Source: Comamonas halotolerans
Lineage (GTDB): Bacteria > Pseudomonadota > Gammaproteobacteria > Burkholderiales > Burkholderiaceae_C
NCBI RefSeq assembly: GCF_030162935.1
Contig: NZ_JASAUZ010000001.1
Span: 248,001 to 312,000, forward strand
Length of the DNA: 64,000 nt
Direction of reading: 5' to 3'
This document shows, one piece after another, positions 27,450 to 36,413 of the stretch (within the stretch, counting starts at the first letter, position 1; the number at the start of each line of letters is the position of its first letter). The translations under genes and the position numbers were made by a program. Under the pieces are notes generated by a model. It was given only the letters and a program-made list of their open reading frames with translations. It was not told the DNA's origin and did not search any database.

Positions 27450-27866
27450 ATGCTCTCCCACCTCGTCTTAGGCACCAACGACCTCGCAGCCAGCCGCCAG
27501 TTTTACGACGCCGTGCTGGCCGTTTTGGGGGCTGCACCCAGTACCTATATCAATGTGAATGGCTTTGAGCGCTATGTGTGGGATCACGATGGCACGCGCT
27601 TGATGGTGGCGCTGCCACGTGATGGGCAACTTGCCACGCACTACAACGGTTTTACGCTCGGTTTTAAAACCCACTCCATCACGCAACTGCACCAGGCTTT
27701 GGAGACTGCTTTGTCCCACGGCGGCGTGATGATTGAAGACCCTCCGGGCTGGCGCAAAGCGCCTGGCAATGAGCGCTACCTGGCCTATGTGCGGGACCCG
27801 TCTGGACATAAGCTATGTTTGATGTTTCGTGAAATCTGGGTTCAGCCTGAATCAGCAGACACCTAA
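27450..27866 (+). CDS. VOC (glyoxalase-like) family protein, copy 1
   Basis: A 138-residue vicinal-oxygen-chelate protein with the beta-alpha-beta-beta-beta pattern: it opens with LSHLVLGTNDLAASRQFYD and ends with AYVRDPSGHKLCLMF. Potential metal ligands are His4 and the distal glutamate or histidine positions. The substrate is unknown. It follows the NERD-helicase by 20 bases with a GAGGATAGG ribosome site, so the two may be cotranscribed. A clear paralogue lies at 28743. Confidence 0.85.
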   Translation: MLSHLVLGTNDLAASRQFYDAVLAVLGAAPSTYINVNGFERYVWDHDGTRLMVALPRDGQLATHYNGFTLGFKTHSITQLHQALETALSHGGVMIEDPPGWRKAPGNERYLAYVRDPSGHKLCLMFREIWVQPESADT

Positions 27867-28207
27867 GTTCGCACGGGTTCAACACCTGTGCGCCTAATCG
27901 CCGCACAGGTAGCAAGCCGACTTCCCTGACTGCTGGCAGGCTGTTTGCTTGGGACAACGCAGATGCGCAGCGCGTTTTGCCGGAACTCCTCGGCAGCGTC
28001 ACCTATGTCTTGGATACTTTTATTTTGCGATGCAAATGGAAGTACCTCGCCCGGCAGCACGACAAACCGGTTCCTTCGCGCCAAAGCGCTTGGCAGCCAC
28101 CACTGAACCACTGGTCTGTGATCTCTCGCAAACTTTGCACACGCCGTTTGGGCGTAGATTGCAAGCTCCTTGTGTGACTGAAGCAACGCCCGCAAACGCC
28201 CCCAACG
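27867..28207. other. Intergenic region without recognisable gene
   Basis: This 341-base spacer lies between the first VOC gene and DUF3079. Open frames here have no family resemblance or ribosome site. I see no terminator. Confidence 0.45.
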
Positions 28208-28429
28208 ATGGCAAAAAAATTCCCGATTACCCCAGCCCACCCTGAACGTCTATGCTGGGGATGCGACTTGTATTGTCCAGCCGACGACATGCGCTGCGGC
28301 AATGGCGCAGACCGCACGCCACATCCTTGTGAGTTCTGGGGCGACGATTGGGAACAGATTCTTGAAGGCACGGCGACCAATGACACCAAACTTTGCCACA
28401 CAGAGCTTGCCACCAAAGCTGAACATTAA
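28208..28429 (+). CDS. DUF3079 family protein
   Basis: A 73-residue cysteine-rich protein matching the DUF3079 family of proteobacteria. It opens with KKFPITPAHPERLCWGCD, followed by YCPADDMRCGNGADRT and FWGDDW. Cysteines in CWGCDLYC and further on could bind a metal. No function is known. It sits between two related VOC genes on the same strand. Confidence 0.85.
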   Translation: MAKKFPITPAHPERLCWGCDLYCPADDMRCGNGADRTPHPCEFWGDDWEQILEGTATNDTKLCHTELATKAEH

Positions 28430-28631
28430 GACCGGTGGGCGTCCGTACCGATGCGTCACTGCTTGGGCTTGTCTTGCTTCCGCCCTAGCTTCGGATTCAT
28501 GCCTCATCTCAGCCACAAGTCTCTATCTTCCCGGGTGTGGTTAGCAAGCTTAGGAATATGCATCCTAATCCGACTTAAGTGTTGATACGGCAGCGTTCAA
28601 TCGCTATCAAAAATAATTCCCTCCATCGCCT

Positions 28632-28659
28632 CGGTGACGCGCCAAGTAATGCGTCACCG
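28632..28659. repeat. Inverted repeat upstream of the second VOC gene
   Basis: CGGTGACGC and GCGTCACCG, a perfect 9-base pair with a 10-base spacer, lie 83 bases before the VOC gene in the otherwise featureless 28430-28742 spacer. It may be an operator or a hairpin; there is no T tract. Confidence 0.5.
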
Positions 28660-28742
28660 TTAGCATGCTTGAGAACAAGCGATCAACATCCATACTTGTT
28701 TGTCCTTGGTCCACAACCCCGTCCACAGAGGAGACAACAACC

Positions 28743-29129
28743 ATGTTCAGCCACGTCATGCTCGGCGCTAATGACCTTGATGCTTCAGTGAAGTTTTACA
28801 ACGCCCTGTTGGGAGCACTCGGAGCCAAGCCCGGCTCCCAGGATCGCCATCGCTATTTCTGGCGCCATGCAGGCAATACTTTCAGTGTGACCACGCCCAT
28901 CAATGGTGAGCCTGCTACAGCAGCCAATGGTTTTACGCTGGGCTTTGCTGCCGAATCGGTGGAGCAGGCATTGCAAGCCTATGAAGCAGCCCTGGCAGCT
29001 GGCGGAACCGCCATTGAAGATGCGCCAGGCTGGCGCGGTGATGAACGCATGAAGCTGTACCTGGCGTATCTGCGTGATCCATCAGGCAACAAGGTGTGCG
29101 TAATGCACCGCCCTCCCAAAACGGCTTGA
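28743..29129 (+). CDS. VOC (glyoxalase-like) family protein, copy 2
   Basis: A 128-residue VOC protein, similar along its length to the one at 27450: FSHVMLGANDLDASVKFYN, NGFTLGF, EDAPGWR and AYLRDPSGNKVCVMH all have counterparts there. A GAGGAG ribosome site precedes the ATG at 28743. The family includes dioxygenases, lyases and resistance proteins; the substrate cannot be told. A good terminator follows. Confidence 0.88.
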   Translation: MFSHVMLGANDLDASVKFYNALLGALGAKPGSQDRHRYFWRHAGNTFSVTTPINGEPATAANGFTLGFAAESVEQALQAYEAALAAGGTAIEDAPGWRGDERMKLYLAYLRDPSGNKVCVMHRPPKTA

Positions 29130-29203
29130 ACACGACACATCCGCAAACGCCGCAGGGATGCAAGCAGGTATTGAACACCCGGATCTTCGGCGACTTCTAC
29201 AGC

Positions 29204-29227
29204 AAAGCCACCTCTCGGTGGCTTTTT
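29204..29227 (+). terminator. Intrinsic terminator after the second VOC gene
   Basis: An AAAGCCACC/GGTGGCTTT stem, TCTC loop and T5 tract. Confidence 0.9.
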
Positions 29228-29614
29228 ATCTGGAGCAAGGACAGTGCTGCACATCAGTGTCGATTGCACTTGCCTTAGCCACAGCATAGCTCAGTCACTC
29301 ACTCGGAATCCATGCCATACAACCGCGCTGCTTGTCTGCTCCTTGGTAGCGGGAACGTATGCGCCAGGCACTGCACCAGCATCTCTGCGACATCCTCCGG
29401 GGCAGCATGAGCATGGTCTGTGACATACAAATTCCTGCGCTGTCGAGCAAGCCAATCTCCGTGAGGAAATAGTGAATGCAAACGCTCACATTGATTCCGA
29501 ATAGTTCTTGGAGCGCCATGAATACGTTGCATTTAGACAAGCGGCGGCTTGGGAAGCACCCATCACTCCCGCCCGCCGAAACTCACGCTCTTGGCGAAGC
29601 TCATTTGAGAGAAA

Positions 29615-29645
29615 CAACAAAGCCCGCATTCAGCGGGCTTTGTTG
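29615..29645. repeat. Perfect hairpin, possible terminator
   Basis: CAACAAAGCCCGC and GCGGGCTTTGTTG pair perfectly around ATTCA. There is only a weak T tract on either side, so termination is uncertain. Confidence 0.55.
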
Positions 29646-29758
29646 AAGGTATTGGACGGCGACTCTTACGCGATCACCGTGTTACGGCAGAACGTCTCTG
29701 CAGCTGTCACTTTTCTTTTTCTCGTCGAAGTGCTCGACGTACTGGCGTGAGATCAGCA

Positions 29759-29774
29759 TTGTTTGCGCAAACAA
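29759..29774. repeat. 16-base perfect palindrome, candidate operator
   Basis: TTGTTTGCGCAAACAA is a perfect dyad in an AT-rich stretch between the hairpin at 29615 and the Bug-family gene. The form is typical of a dimeric repressor site; no regulator gene lies next to it. Confidence 0.4.
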
Positions 29775-29925
29775 CGGACGAATTATAAAGAGTTCTACCA
29801 ATTACTGCACGCGATCATTCTAATAAGCAAATTTTCCAGCGCATTGACCCAGCAAAAGTAAAAACTCTCCCATTGCTACGCTGCTAATTACCTGCTGCAT
29901 CTATAAGCAAGTGCTGACTCTGCTC

Positions 29926-30900
29926 TTAAGCCTCCACCTTGAGACCCGTACGCGCCACAACAGGAACCCACCTGGCTATATCTTTGCGCAAAGTGATTGC
30001 CAGCTCTTTCGGCGTTGAAACAGCAGGACTGCAAGCCATCTCATACAGCTGTTTTTGCACAGGACCGGTGTTAAAAATTTTGCGCGAAGCTTTGTACAAG
30101 GTTTGGATCCATGCAGGATCAGTCCCCACGGGCGCAAACAGGCCAAACCACTCTTCGGATGTCAAATCCGACCTTCCTTGCTCGGCAAAGGTTGGAACCT
30201 CAGGTAGCAGAGGTATGCGCTGAGCGCTGGAGACAGCCAAAGCACGCAGTTTTCCGCTATGGACAAAGGGGACAGAATCGCACACCAGATTGAAGCTTGA
30301 AGATATCTGCCCTTCCATTGCATCTTGCACGGCAGACAGGCCCGCTCTGTAGGGCACATGTGAATATTTAGCCCCACAGCCTTGAGCAAACATGGCTCCT
30401 AGAAAGTGTGGAGGTGTGCATGCTCCCGGGGTCCCATATACAGCCGCAGCGGGCTTGTGCTTAAGCCACTCACAAAATTCTTGAAGTGTGCGTACGCTAT
30501 CCGGCACACCATTTCCAACACTGATGCAATAAGGCAATGTGCATAGCGACGCTACTGGTGCCAGATCCACGACAGGGTCATAAGTGAGATTGCTGTAGAT
30601 ATGCGGATAAACGGCAAGCATGGCCGAAGCTGTAACCAGCAACGTCCGCCCGTCAGGCTTTGCCTTTTTGACCAAATCCACTGCGATACGGCCATCAGCA
30701 CCGGGCCGATTTTCCACAATCACAGGAACGTTCAACTCTTTCGCCAGGTTCTGTGCCAGCAGTTGCGCCACAAAGTCGCTGGGACCTCCAGCATCAAAAC
30801 CAACAACCAGTCGGACAGTTTGCTTAATGGCAAGCGCATCCTTCAAAGGCCACAAAGCAGTTGCGGCAGAAGTTGCCAAAAAAAGGCGGCGCGAAATCAT
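29926..30900 (-). CDS. Bug family (tripartite tricarboxylate transporter) solute-binding protein
   Basis: A 324-residue periplasmic binding protein of the TctC/Bug family, widespread in Burkholderiales. It opens with ISRRLFLATSAATAL, a Tat-like or Sec signal, then VRLVVGFDAGGPSDFVAQLLAQ, the family's ligand-binding start. VIVENRPGADGRIA, HVPYRAG and LPEVPTFAEQG follow. Ligands are usually carboxylates or aromatic acids. No tctA or tctB membrane genes are near, so it is an orphan binding protein, common for this family. The start is the ATG at 30900, without a strong ribosome site. Confidence 0.9.
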   Translation of the reverse strand: MISRRLFLATSAATALWPLKDALAIKQTVRLVVGFDAGGPSDFVAQLLAQNLAKELNVPVIVENRPGADGRIAVDLVKKAKPDGRTLLVTASAMLAVYPHIYSNLTYDPVVDLAPVASLCTLPYCISVGNGVPDSVRTLQEFCEWLKHKPAAAVYGTPGACTPPHFLGAMFAQGCGAKYSHVPYRAGLSAVQDAMEGQISSSFNLVCDSVPFVHSGKLRALAVSSAQRIPLLPEVPTFAEQGRSDLTSEEWFGLFAPVGTDPAWIQTLYKASRKIFNTGPVQKQLYEMACSPAVSTPKELAITLRKDIARWVPVVARTGLKVEA

Positions 30901-31536
30901 GTGCAACGCTTTCTCGTTGAATATCGACTATCCACGGTGAGATTGAATTCAGTGAAGGACGCATGCACAGCCGGATTACCATCCTGCGCCCGTAGATGCT
31001 TGGAATTCACCACGGCAACCGCCGCCCCCTTGACCCTCTCACATCATTTCCATCAGATTCTAGAAAACGTTTTTTACAAATCTAAAGAATGCCAAAAAGC
31101 TTTGCTCGCAAAAAAACTTTATCGCGGATGCTTTCTTCTTGATGGAGACAATCATTTTTTGCAAGCAATATTTAAAGACCGCCAAAAAGCTGCGTACGGA
31201 AGAGAGAAGCTGGACATTTAGTGCTGCACCAAAGAACAGCCAACTCCAGCAAACTGCAATTTATTGTCAAAAATACAACAGTTTGTGCATGCATGGTTTT
31301 GAATCAAACGATCTGGCCGTCACGGGCAAGCGCTGACTTGAGCCATGCCATGGCCCATGCATCAGCAGAACAAGAAGCATTTCAAGAATGATGCAAGGCT
31401 GACTAAAGTGCTTGCATGGTGTGCACTCTCGCTATACCGCACTGCACCATGCCGAAAAAGAGAGTGCCGGATACTTGGCCGCACTTACTAGTCATCCGCC
31501 TGCCCGTGCGTGCAGGCACCTCACTCAGGAGAATGC
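30901..31536. other. Gene-poor spacer with a low-GC patch
   Basis: This 636-base spacer is markedly AT-rich at about 31040-31330. A plus-strand frame ending with TAG at 31221 reads as a charged peptide of about 62 residues from a TTG near 31033, but has no ribosome site and no family resemblance. I do not call it a gene. Confidence 0.4.
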
Positions 31537-32148
31537 GTGCAATCAGCAAGTGATCAATGGTTTGACGAGGCGTACTACCAGCGCTTTTACTTTGACAAAA
31601 AGACCAGCGTGGTGGACCCGGAGCACATTGAGCGGCTGGGCACTTTTGTGTGCAGTTACCTGAAATACTTGCGCGTGCCAGTAGCTCGTGTGCTCGATGT
31701 GGGCTGCGGTATCGGCCTGTGGAAAGACGTGGTGCAAAAGCAGTTTCCAGGCTGCACCTACCACGGCGTGGAGTTCAGCGAATACCTCTGTGGCCGTTTT
31801 GGCTGGGAACGCGGCTCTGTGGTGGACTATGCTTCCTGCCAGCCTTTTGATCTGGTGATTTGCCAGGGTGTATTGCCCTATTTGAGCCCTGCCGATCTCA
31901 AGACAGCTTTGGGCAATCTGGGCAAACTCACACGCGGAGCACTCTATCTGGAAGCTGTCGCGCGCGAAGACTATGAGCGCGACATCATTGACGAAGAACT
32001 GACTGACCCGCGTCTTTTCCGCCACCGGGCGGCACTGTATCGCCAAGGCTTGTCACAGAACTTCAGTGAGCTTGGAGGCGGTCTTTGGCTGAGCCGCAAA
32101 TCTGCGGTGCCAGTCTTTGAGCTGGAGTGTGCAGGCGGCGGACATTGA
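31537..32148 (+). CDS. SAM-dependent methyltransferase
   Basis: A 203-residue class I methyltransferase. Motif I is VLDVGCGIGLWKDV (around residues 50-63), followed by HGVEFSEYL with the acidic residue of motif II and FDLVICQGVLPYL as motif IV. The substrate is not predictable. I chose GTG at 31537 because AGGAGA lies 4-5 bases before it; the longer frame from 31510 has no such site. It is monocistronic and ends at a bidirectional terminator. Confidence 0.85.
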   Translation: MQSASDQWFDEAYYQRFYFDKKTSVVDPEHIERLGTFVCSYLKYLRVPVARVLDVGCGIGLWKDVVQKQFPGCTYHGVEFSEYLCGRFGWERGSVVDYASCQPFDLVICQGVLPYLSPADLKTALGNLGKLTRGALYLEAVAREDYERDIIDEELTDPRLFRHRAALYRQGLSQNFSELGGGLWLSRKSAVPVFELECAGGGH

Positions 32149-32160
32149 AGCTGCTTGTAT

Positions 32161-32191
32161 AAAAAAGGGGCGTCAGATACCCCCTTTTTTT
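32161..32191. terminator. Bidirectional intrinsic terminator
   Basis: A6GGGG and CCCCT6 form the stem around a 10-base loop, between the convergent methyltransferase and dehydrogenase genes. Confidence 0.85.
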
Positions 32192-32208
32192 GCGTGCGCG
32201 CCAATGCG

Positions 32209-33297
32209 TCAGGCAAATTTCAAAATGGGCTTGATAGTGCTCCCGTTTTTGGAGTCCTCAAAAGCCTGGTTGATGTCTTCGAATGCGTAGAACTTCACCA
32301 GCCGGTCAAACGGGAAGCGCCCCGCCTTGAAATAACTCACCAATTGGGGAATGAAGACCCGCGGAACGGAGTCACCCTCAATCACTCCCACCATGCTCTT
32401 GCCCTCCGCCATGATGTCGTTGTGCACGTCAATCGGCATCTCGGGCGTTACGCCAACAATGGCACAAGTGCCCAAGGGTCGCAGCGCCTGCAGCGACTGT
32501 CTGACAACCTTTGGTGCTCCGGTGGTTTCAACTGCGTAGTGTGAGCCACCGTCCGTGATCTTTTTGATTTCCTGCACCACATCCACCTTGCTGCCGTTCA
32601 GCGCGTGGGTGGCACCCAAGGCCAAGGCCAGATCCAGGCGTGACTCATGCACATCCACGGCAATGATCTGGGCACAGCCTGCAATCTTGGCTGCCATGAC
32701 CGCAGACATGCCTACCGCCCCGCAGCCGTAGACCACGATGGTTGAGCCAAAGCCCGGACGCAAGCGATTGAGCACCGTACCTGCCCCAGTCTGAATGCCA
32801 CAGCCCAGCGGGCCCAGCAATGCAAGATCTACATCTTTGTCTACCTTGATCACATTGCGAGCATGCGCCACGGCATATGTACCGAATGAGGACTGGCCAA
32901 AAAACGTCGACAGAGGCTTGCCATCCAGCGACAAACGCGTGGTGTAGTCGTCTTGTACGCCGCCAAAATTCAGTGGATTGAAAGTCTTGCAAACAGTGGG
33001 GTGGCCTGTAAGGCAATGGCTGCAACAGCCACAGTGGGCAAACGACATGACCACGTGGTCTCCCACAGCCACATCTTTCACGGCATTGCCTACCGCCGCA
33101 ATGACACCTGCCCCTTCATGGCCCAATACGGCAGGCAGCGGCGCAATCGCCAGGTCTCGCGCCACTGCATCGGTATGGCATACCCCTGTGGCCACCATCT
33201 GAACCAGCACTTCATCCGCTTGTGGCTGGTCTAGTTCCACCTCTTGCAACACAAAGCCTTGCCCTTGGCCGGGCGTAACGGCAGCAGTAATTTTCAT
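32209..33297 (-). CDS. Zinc-dependent alcohol dehydrogenase (aryl-alcohol type)
   Basis: A 362-residue medium-chain dehydrogenase/reductase that oxidises an alcohol with NAD. Catalytic zinc ligands are in GVCHTD and GHEGAGV. The structural zinc lobe reads CGCCSHC plus a cysteine seven residues on. The NAD site is VYGCGAVGMSAV with the aspartate of IAVDVHESR. The sequence, including VETTGAPKVV and PLGCGIQTGAGTVLN, points to the benzyl/aryl-alcohol dehydrogenase branch. The ATG at 33297 has an AGAGGA site; the longer frame was not used. It is divergent from the DTW gene. Confidence 0.9.
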   Translation of the reverse strand: MKITAAVTPGQGQGFVLQEVELDQPQADEVLVQMVATGVCHTDAVARDLAIAPLPAVLGHEGAGVIAAVGNAVKDVAVGDHVVMSFAHCGCCSHCLTGHPTVCKTFNPLNFGGVQDDYTTRLSLDGKPLSTFFGQSSFGTYAVAHARNVIKVDKDVDLALLGPLGCGIQTGAGTVLNRLRPGFGSTIVVYGCGAVGMSAVMAAKIAGCAQIIAVDVHESRLDLALALGATHALNGSKVDVVQEIKKITDGGSHYAVETTGAPKVVRQSLQALRPLGTCAIVGVTPEMPIDVHNDIMAEGKSMVGVIEGDSVPRVFIPQLVSYFKAGRFPFDRLVKFYAFEDINQAFEDSKNGSTIKPILKFA

Positions 33298-33484
33298 GGT
33301 TTTTCCTCTCGCTGGAAATGCTGTGTAAACACGGCAGGGCTGCTCCAGCTGACAGCAATTCCTGACCATGTTTTGCAAGGACCAGCATAGAACTTCGTGC
33401 GAGCAGGTCAAGCACAGACACCATACATACTGATTTACTGCATGCAGGCTTGATGTGGTACATGCCTGAGCACAGCAAAGAACC

Positions 33485-34282
33485 ATGCAAACAGCGACAA
33501 TCAGTCACCTGCCCATGCCCTCCTCCCGCTCAACTTTTCCCCATGCCGTAGCACGCTTGCGTGCAGCCCGACTTGCACGCAGCACTCGCCCATTTCTTGC
33601 CCGCGGAGGCCCCAAAGGAGAGCGCTGTGAAGGATGCCGCTTGCGCCCGTCCCACTGCATATGTGCGCTGCGCCCCATGCTGCCAACCTATGCGGGCATA
33701 TGTTTGCTGATGCATGATGCCGAGCCGATGAAACCCAGCAACACGGGATGGCTGGTCGCTGATGTCGTTCAAGACACATTTGCCTTCGGCTGGAGCCGCA
33801 CTGAAGTTGATCAGGCTTTGCTGGCACTGCTGAATGACCCGCAGTGGCAGCCCTATGTGGTCTTCCCCAGCGAATACGTGCAGCCACCTGAACGAGCGAT
33901 CCATGCCTTGCCAGACAGCGCCAGCGCATCAGGAAAGCGCCCTTTGTTCATCTTGCTTGATGCCACTTGGTCTGAAGCACGCAAAATGTTCCGCAAAAGC
34001 CCGTATCTGGATTGTTTTCCAGTACTGGGTTTGCAACCTGAGCAAATCTCGCACTACCAATTGCGCCGAACCAACAGGGATGACCATTTTTGCACCAGTG
34101 AAGTCGCAGCCCTGTGCCTGGAATTGAGCGCTCATCCCCGTGACACACATGCAGGCAAGGTGTTGGAACGTTACTTGGATGTCTACACCCACCATTACCT
34201 GCACGCCAAACACCAATTGCCACCGCAACTGAACAGTGAGACACACCAGGGCTTGCAGCAATTGTTGGCAGCTTCGCCATAG
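33485..34282 (+). CDS. DTW-domain tRNA-uridine aminocarboxypropyltransferase
   Basis: A 265-residue DTW protein of the TapT/YfiP type, which installs the acp3U modification on tRNA from S-adenosylmethionine. The DTW signature is seen as LLDATWSEARKMF, with a zinc-binding-like RCEGCRLRPSHCICA upstream and HYQLRRTNRDDHFCTSE downstream. It starts at ATG 33485 or possibly at the internal ATG 33515. A short hairpin without T tract (34284-34302) follows the stop. Confidence 0.87.
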   Translation: MQTATISHLPMPSSRSTFPHAVARLRAARLARSTRPFLARGGPKGERCEGCRLRPSHCICALRPMLPTYAGICLLMHDAEPMKPSNTGWLVADVVQDTFAFGWSRTEVDQALLALLNDPQWQPYVVFPSEYVQPPERAIHALPDSASASGKRPLFILLDATWSEARKMFRKSPYLDCFPVLGLQPEQISHYQLRRTNRDDHFCTSEVAALCLELSAHPRDTHAGKVLERYLDVYTHHYLHAKHQLPPQLNSETHQGLQQLLAASP

Positions 34283-34402
34283 TTGCGACCACCTCGGTCG
34301 CACCTGGAATTTGCATAACACGGGAATGTCTTAAGGCGGTGGGACAATTTGCAATGACAGCTGCCGCACACCGTCGACAGCGAAAGTTATTGCGAAGTTC
34401 CC

Positions 34403-35323
34403 ATGAAGTCTGTTGTGAAGTTTTCCCTTGCCTCGGCTGCACTGACTGCAGCCGTTTTTGCTTCTGCATCGCACGCTGCGACACCCGTTACCGAATCGCC
34501 CACGCTGCAGCGCTGGCAGGCCGGAGGCACAGTGGTGCTGGGAGTGCGTGAGAGCGCTACGCCCATGTCGTACGCCTTGGGAGCCAATGAGAAATTTGTG
34601 GGCTATCACACCGAGCTGTGTGAGAAAGTCGTGCATACGATTGCGCCCAAGGCTCAGCTCAAATACATGGTGCTCACACCACAGAACACCATGCCGTTGA
34701 TTCAGAACGGCACAGCAGACTTCAACTGCGCGAGCATGACCAACAGCCTCAAGCGCCAGGATCAAGTCGCCTTTGGATTGACAACCTATGTGAGCGAAGT
34801 GCGCATGGCCGTCGCCAAAGACCAAGCCATCACCAGTTTCAAGCAGTTGAACGGCAAAAAGGTAAGTGCGTTGACTGGCACCACCGCAGTGCAAATTCTG
34901 CGCCGCTTTGCTGCAGAGCATGGCATCAAGTTCCAGACCGTGATGGCCAAAGACCAATACGAAGCTTTCTTGCTGTTGGAATCAGGCCGTGTGGACGCCT
35001 TTGTGCTGGACGACAACATGCTTGCGGGCGTGATTGCACAAAGCCGCAACCCGGAGGGCTACAAGATTGTGGGCGAAGTGATTGGTGCCGAACCTATCGC
35101 CATCCAGTTCAGCAAGGCCGACCCTGCAATCAAAAAAGCCGTGGATGACGTGATCCGCCAGATGATCTCCAACGGAGAGCTGGAACGCCTGTACGCCAAG
35201 TGGTATAACCAGCCTATTCCTCCCAAGCAGATGAACTTGAACCTGCCCATGGGCGATACGCTCAGGAAGATGCTGGCCAATCCCAATGATGTGCCAGTGG
35301 AGCAATTTGACAGCATGCGCTGA
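34403..35323 (+). CDS. Amino acid ABC transporter substrate-binding protein (glutamate/aspartate type)
   Basis: A 306-residue periplasmic binding protein of family 3. A cleavable signal peptide ends near SHAAT. The domain has VVLGVRESATPMSY, DFNCASMTNSLKRQDQVAF and KKVSALTGTTAVQ, closely like the glutamate/aspartate protein GltI/DEBP. No permease or ATPase genes of this system adjoin it, so it must work with components elsewhere or serve another system. It ends at a terminator shared with livM. Confidence 0.9.
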   Translation: MKSVVKFSLASAALTAAVFASASHAATPVTESPTLQRWQAGGTVVLGVRESATPMSYALGANEKFVGYHTELCEKVVHTIAPKAQLKYMVLTPQNTMPLIQNGTADFNCASMTNSLKRQDQVAFGLTTYVSEVRMAVAKDQAITSFKQLNGKKVSALTGTTAVQILRRFAAEHGIKFQTVMAKDQYEAFLLLESGRVDAFVLDDNMLAGVIAQSRNPEGYKIVGEVIGAEPIAIQFSKADPAIKKAVDDVIRQMISNGELERLYAKWYNQPIPPKQMNLNLPMGDTLRKMLANPNDVPVEQFDSMR

Positions 35324-35352
35324 TCTGCCCAAGCACAACAACAATGCGCCAT

Positions 35353-35382
35353 AAAAGAACCGCCTCTTGAGGCGGTTCTTTT
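35353..35382. terminator. Bidirectional intrinsic terminator
   Basis: A perfect 14-base inverted repeat with A4/T4 ends, between convergent binding-protein and livM genes. Confidence 0.9.
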
Positions 35383-35403
35383 ATGGTTTGAATGAAACAC
35401 GGG

Positions 35404-36399
35404 TTACAGCGATCTATTGCCTCTGCGCCGTGCAATCCAGGCAATCAGCTCCCCCATCACTCCACGGCGGAAAGCCAGCACGCACACCACAAAGATGAAG
35501 CCTGTAACGATGGTGACCGATTCACCCAAGGTGGCGAACCACTCAAAGCCTGTCAGCTTGGCCAGCCAGGACCCCAGATCACCAATCTTGTTCTCCAGAG
35601 CCACCACAATGGCCGATCCCACAATCGGGCCAGACAAAGTGCCCATGCCCCCCATCAGCGTCATCAACACCACGTGACCAGAAGCGGTCCAGTGCACGTC
35701 CGACAAAGTGGCAAAACCCAGCACCACGGTTTTGAGCGAGCCCGCCAACCCTGTCAGTGCAGCAGACAGCACAAACACCAGCAGCTTGAAACGGTTCACG
35801 TCATAGCCCAGCGAAATGGCACGAGGCTCGTTTTCCTTGATGGCTTTGAGCACCTGTCCAAACGGTGAATGCACGGTACGCACAATCACCATAAAACCTA
35901 GCACGCAGATGACAAGGGCCACGTAGTACATGGTCAGATCACTACTCAAATCAATCACTCCAAACAGCTTGCCGCGTGGCACACCCTGCAAGCCATCTTC
36001 GCCACCGGTGAACGGTGCTTGCAGCGCCACAAAGAACAGCATTTGCGCCAGCGCCAGTGTGATCATCGAGAAATAGATACCCTGGCGACGAATGGCCAGC
36101 CAACCGGCAATCAGGCCCAGCGCCGCACCGCCCAAGGTGCCCAGAATGATGCCCACCTCGGGGGTCACACTCCAGACCTTGATGGCATGGCCCGCCACGT
36201 AAGCTGCACCGCCCAAAAAGGCCGCATGGCCGAAAGACAGCAAGCCGGTATAACCCAGCAGCAGATTGAAGGCGGAAGCGAACAGTGCAAAGCACATCAG
36301 CTTCATCACAAACACAGGATACGCGCCAAGGAAAGGCGCCACGATCAGGGCCAGCAGCAACAAACCGTAGCCAAAGAATGCAAGTTTCTTGAAGTTCAT
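35404..36399 (-). CDS. livM: LivM-type branched-chain amino acid ABC permease
   Basis: A 331-residue inner-membrane permease of the branched-chain amino acid ABC family, with about ten hydrophobic segments. Family landmarks are NLLLGYTGLLSFGHAAF, YFSMITLALAQM, KAIKENEPRAISLGYDV (the coupling EAA-like loop) and GGMGTLSGPIVGSA. It is the last gene of the liv operon, 14 bases after livH, with GAGGGG before its ATG. It pairs with LivH to form the channel driven by LivG and LivF. Confidence 0.93.
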   Translation of the reverse strand: MNFKKLAFFGYGLLLLALIVAPFLGAYPVFVMKLMCFALFASAFNLLLGYTGLLSFGHAAFLGGAAYVAGHAIKVWSVTPEVGIILGTLGGAALGLIAGWLAIRRQGIYFSMITLALAQMLFFVALQAPFTGGEDGLQGVPRGKLFGVIDLSSDLTMYYVALVICVLGFMVIVRTVHSPFGQVLKAIKENEPRAISLGYDVNRFKLLVFVLSAALTGLAGSLKTVVLGFATLSDVHWTASGHVVLMTLMGGMGTLSGPIVGSAIVVALENKIGDLGSWLAKLTGFEWFATLGESVTIVTGFIFVVCVLAFRRGVMGELIAWIARRRGNRSL

Positions 36400-36413
36400 G
36401 GTGTGTGCCCCTC

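Larger units (their letters stand above)
29130..29925. other. Long gene-poor spacer with palindromes and possible gene remnants
   Basis: Nearly 800 bases without a supported gene. It holds a terminator (29204-29227), a 31-base hairpin (29615-29645) and a 16-base palindrome (29759-29774). On the minus strand a 77-residue frame at 29299-29532 and a 25-residue frame at 29682-29759 have plausible composition but no ribosome site; they may be eroded gene ends. Confidence 0.4.

Noticed and set aside
29299-29532. A 77-residue minus-strand coding gene
   Set aside because: A stop codon directly precedes its ATG, no ribosome site is visible and I recognise no family; it is mentioned only as a possible remnant.
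34284-34302. Terminator after the DTW gene
   Set aside because: A 7-base stem, TGCGACC/GGTCGCA, exists but no T tract follows, so termination is not supported.
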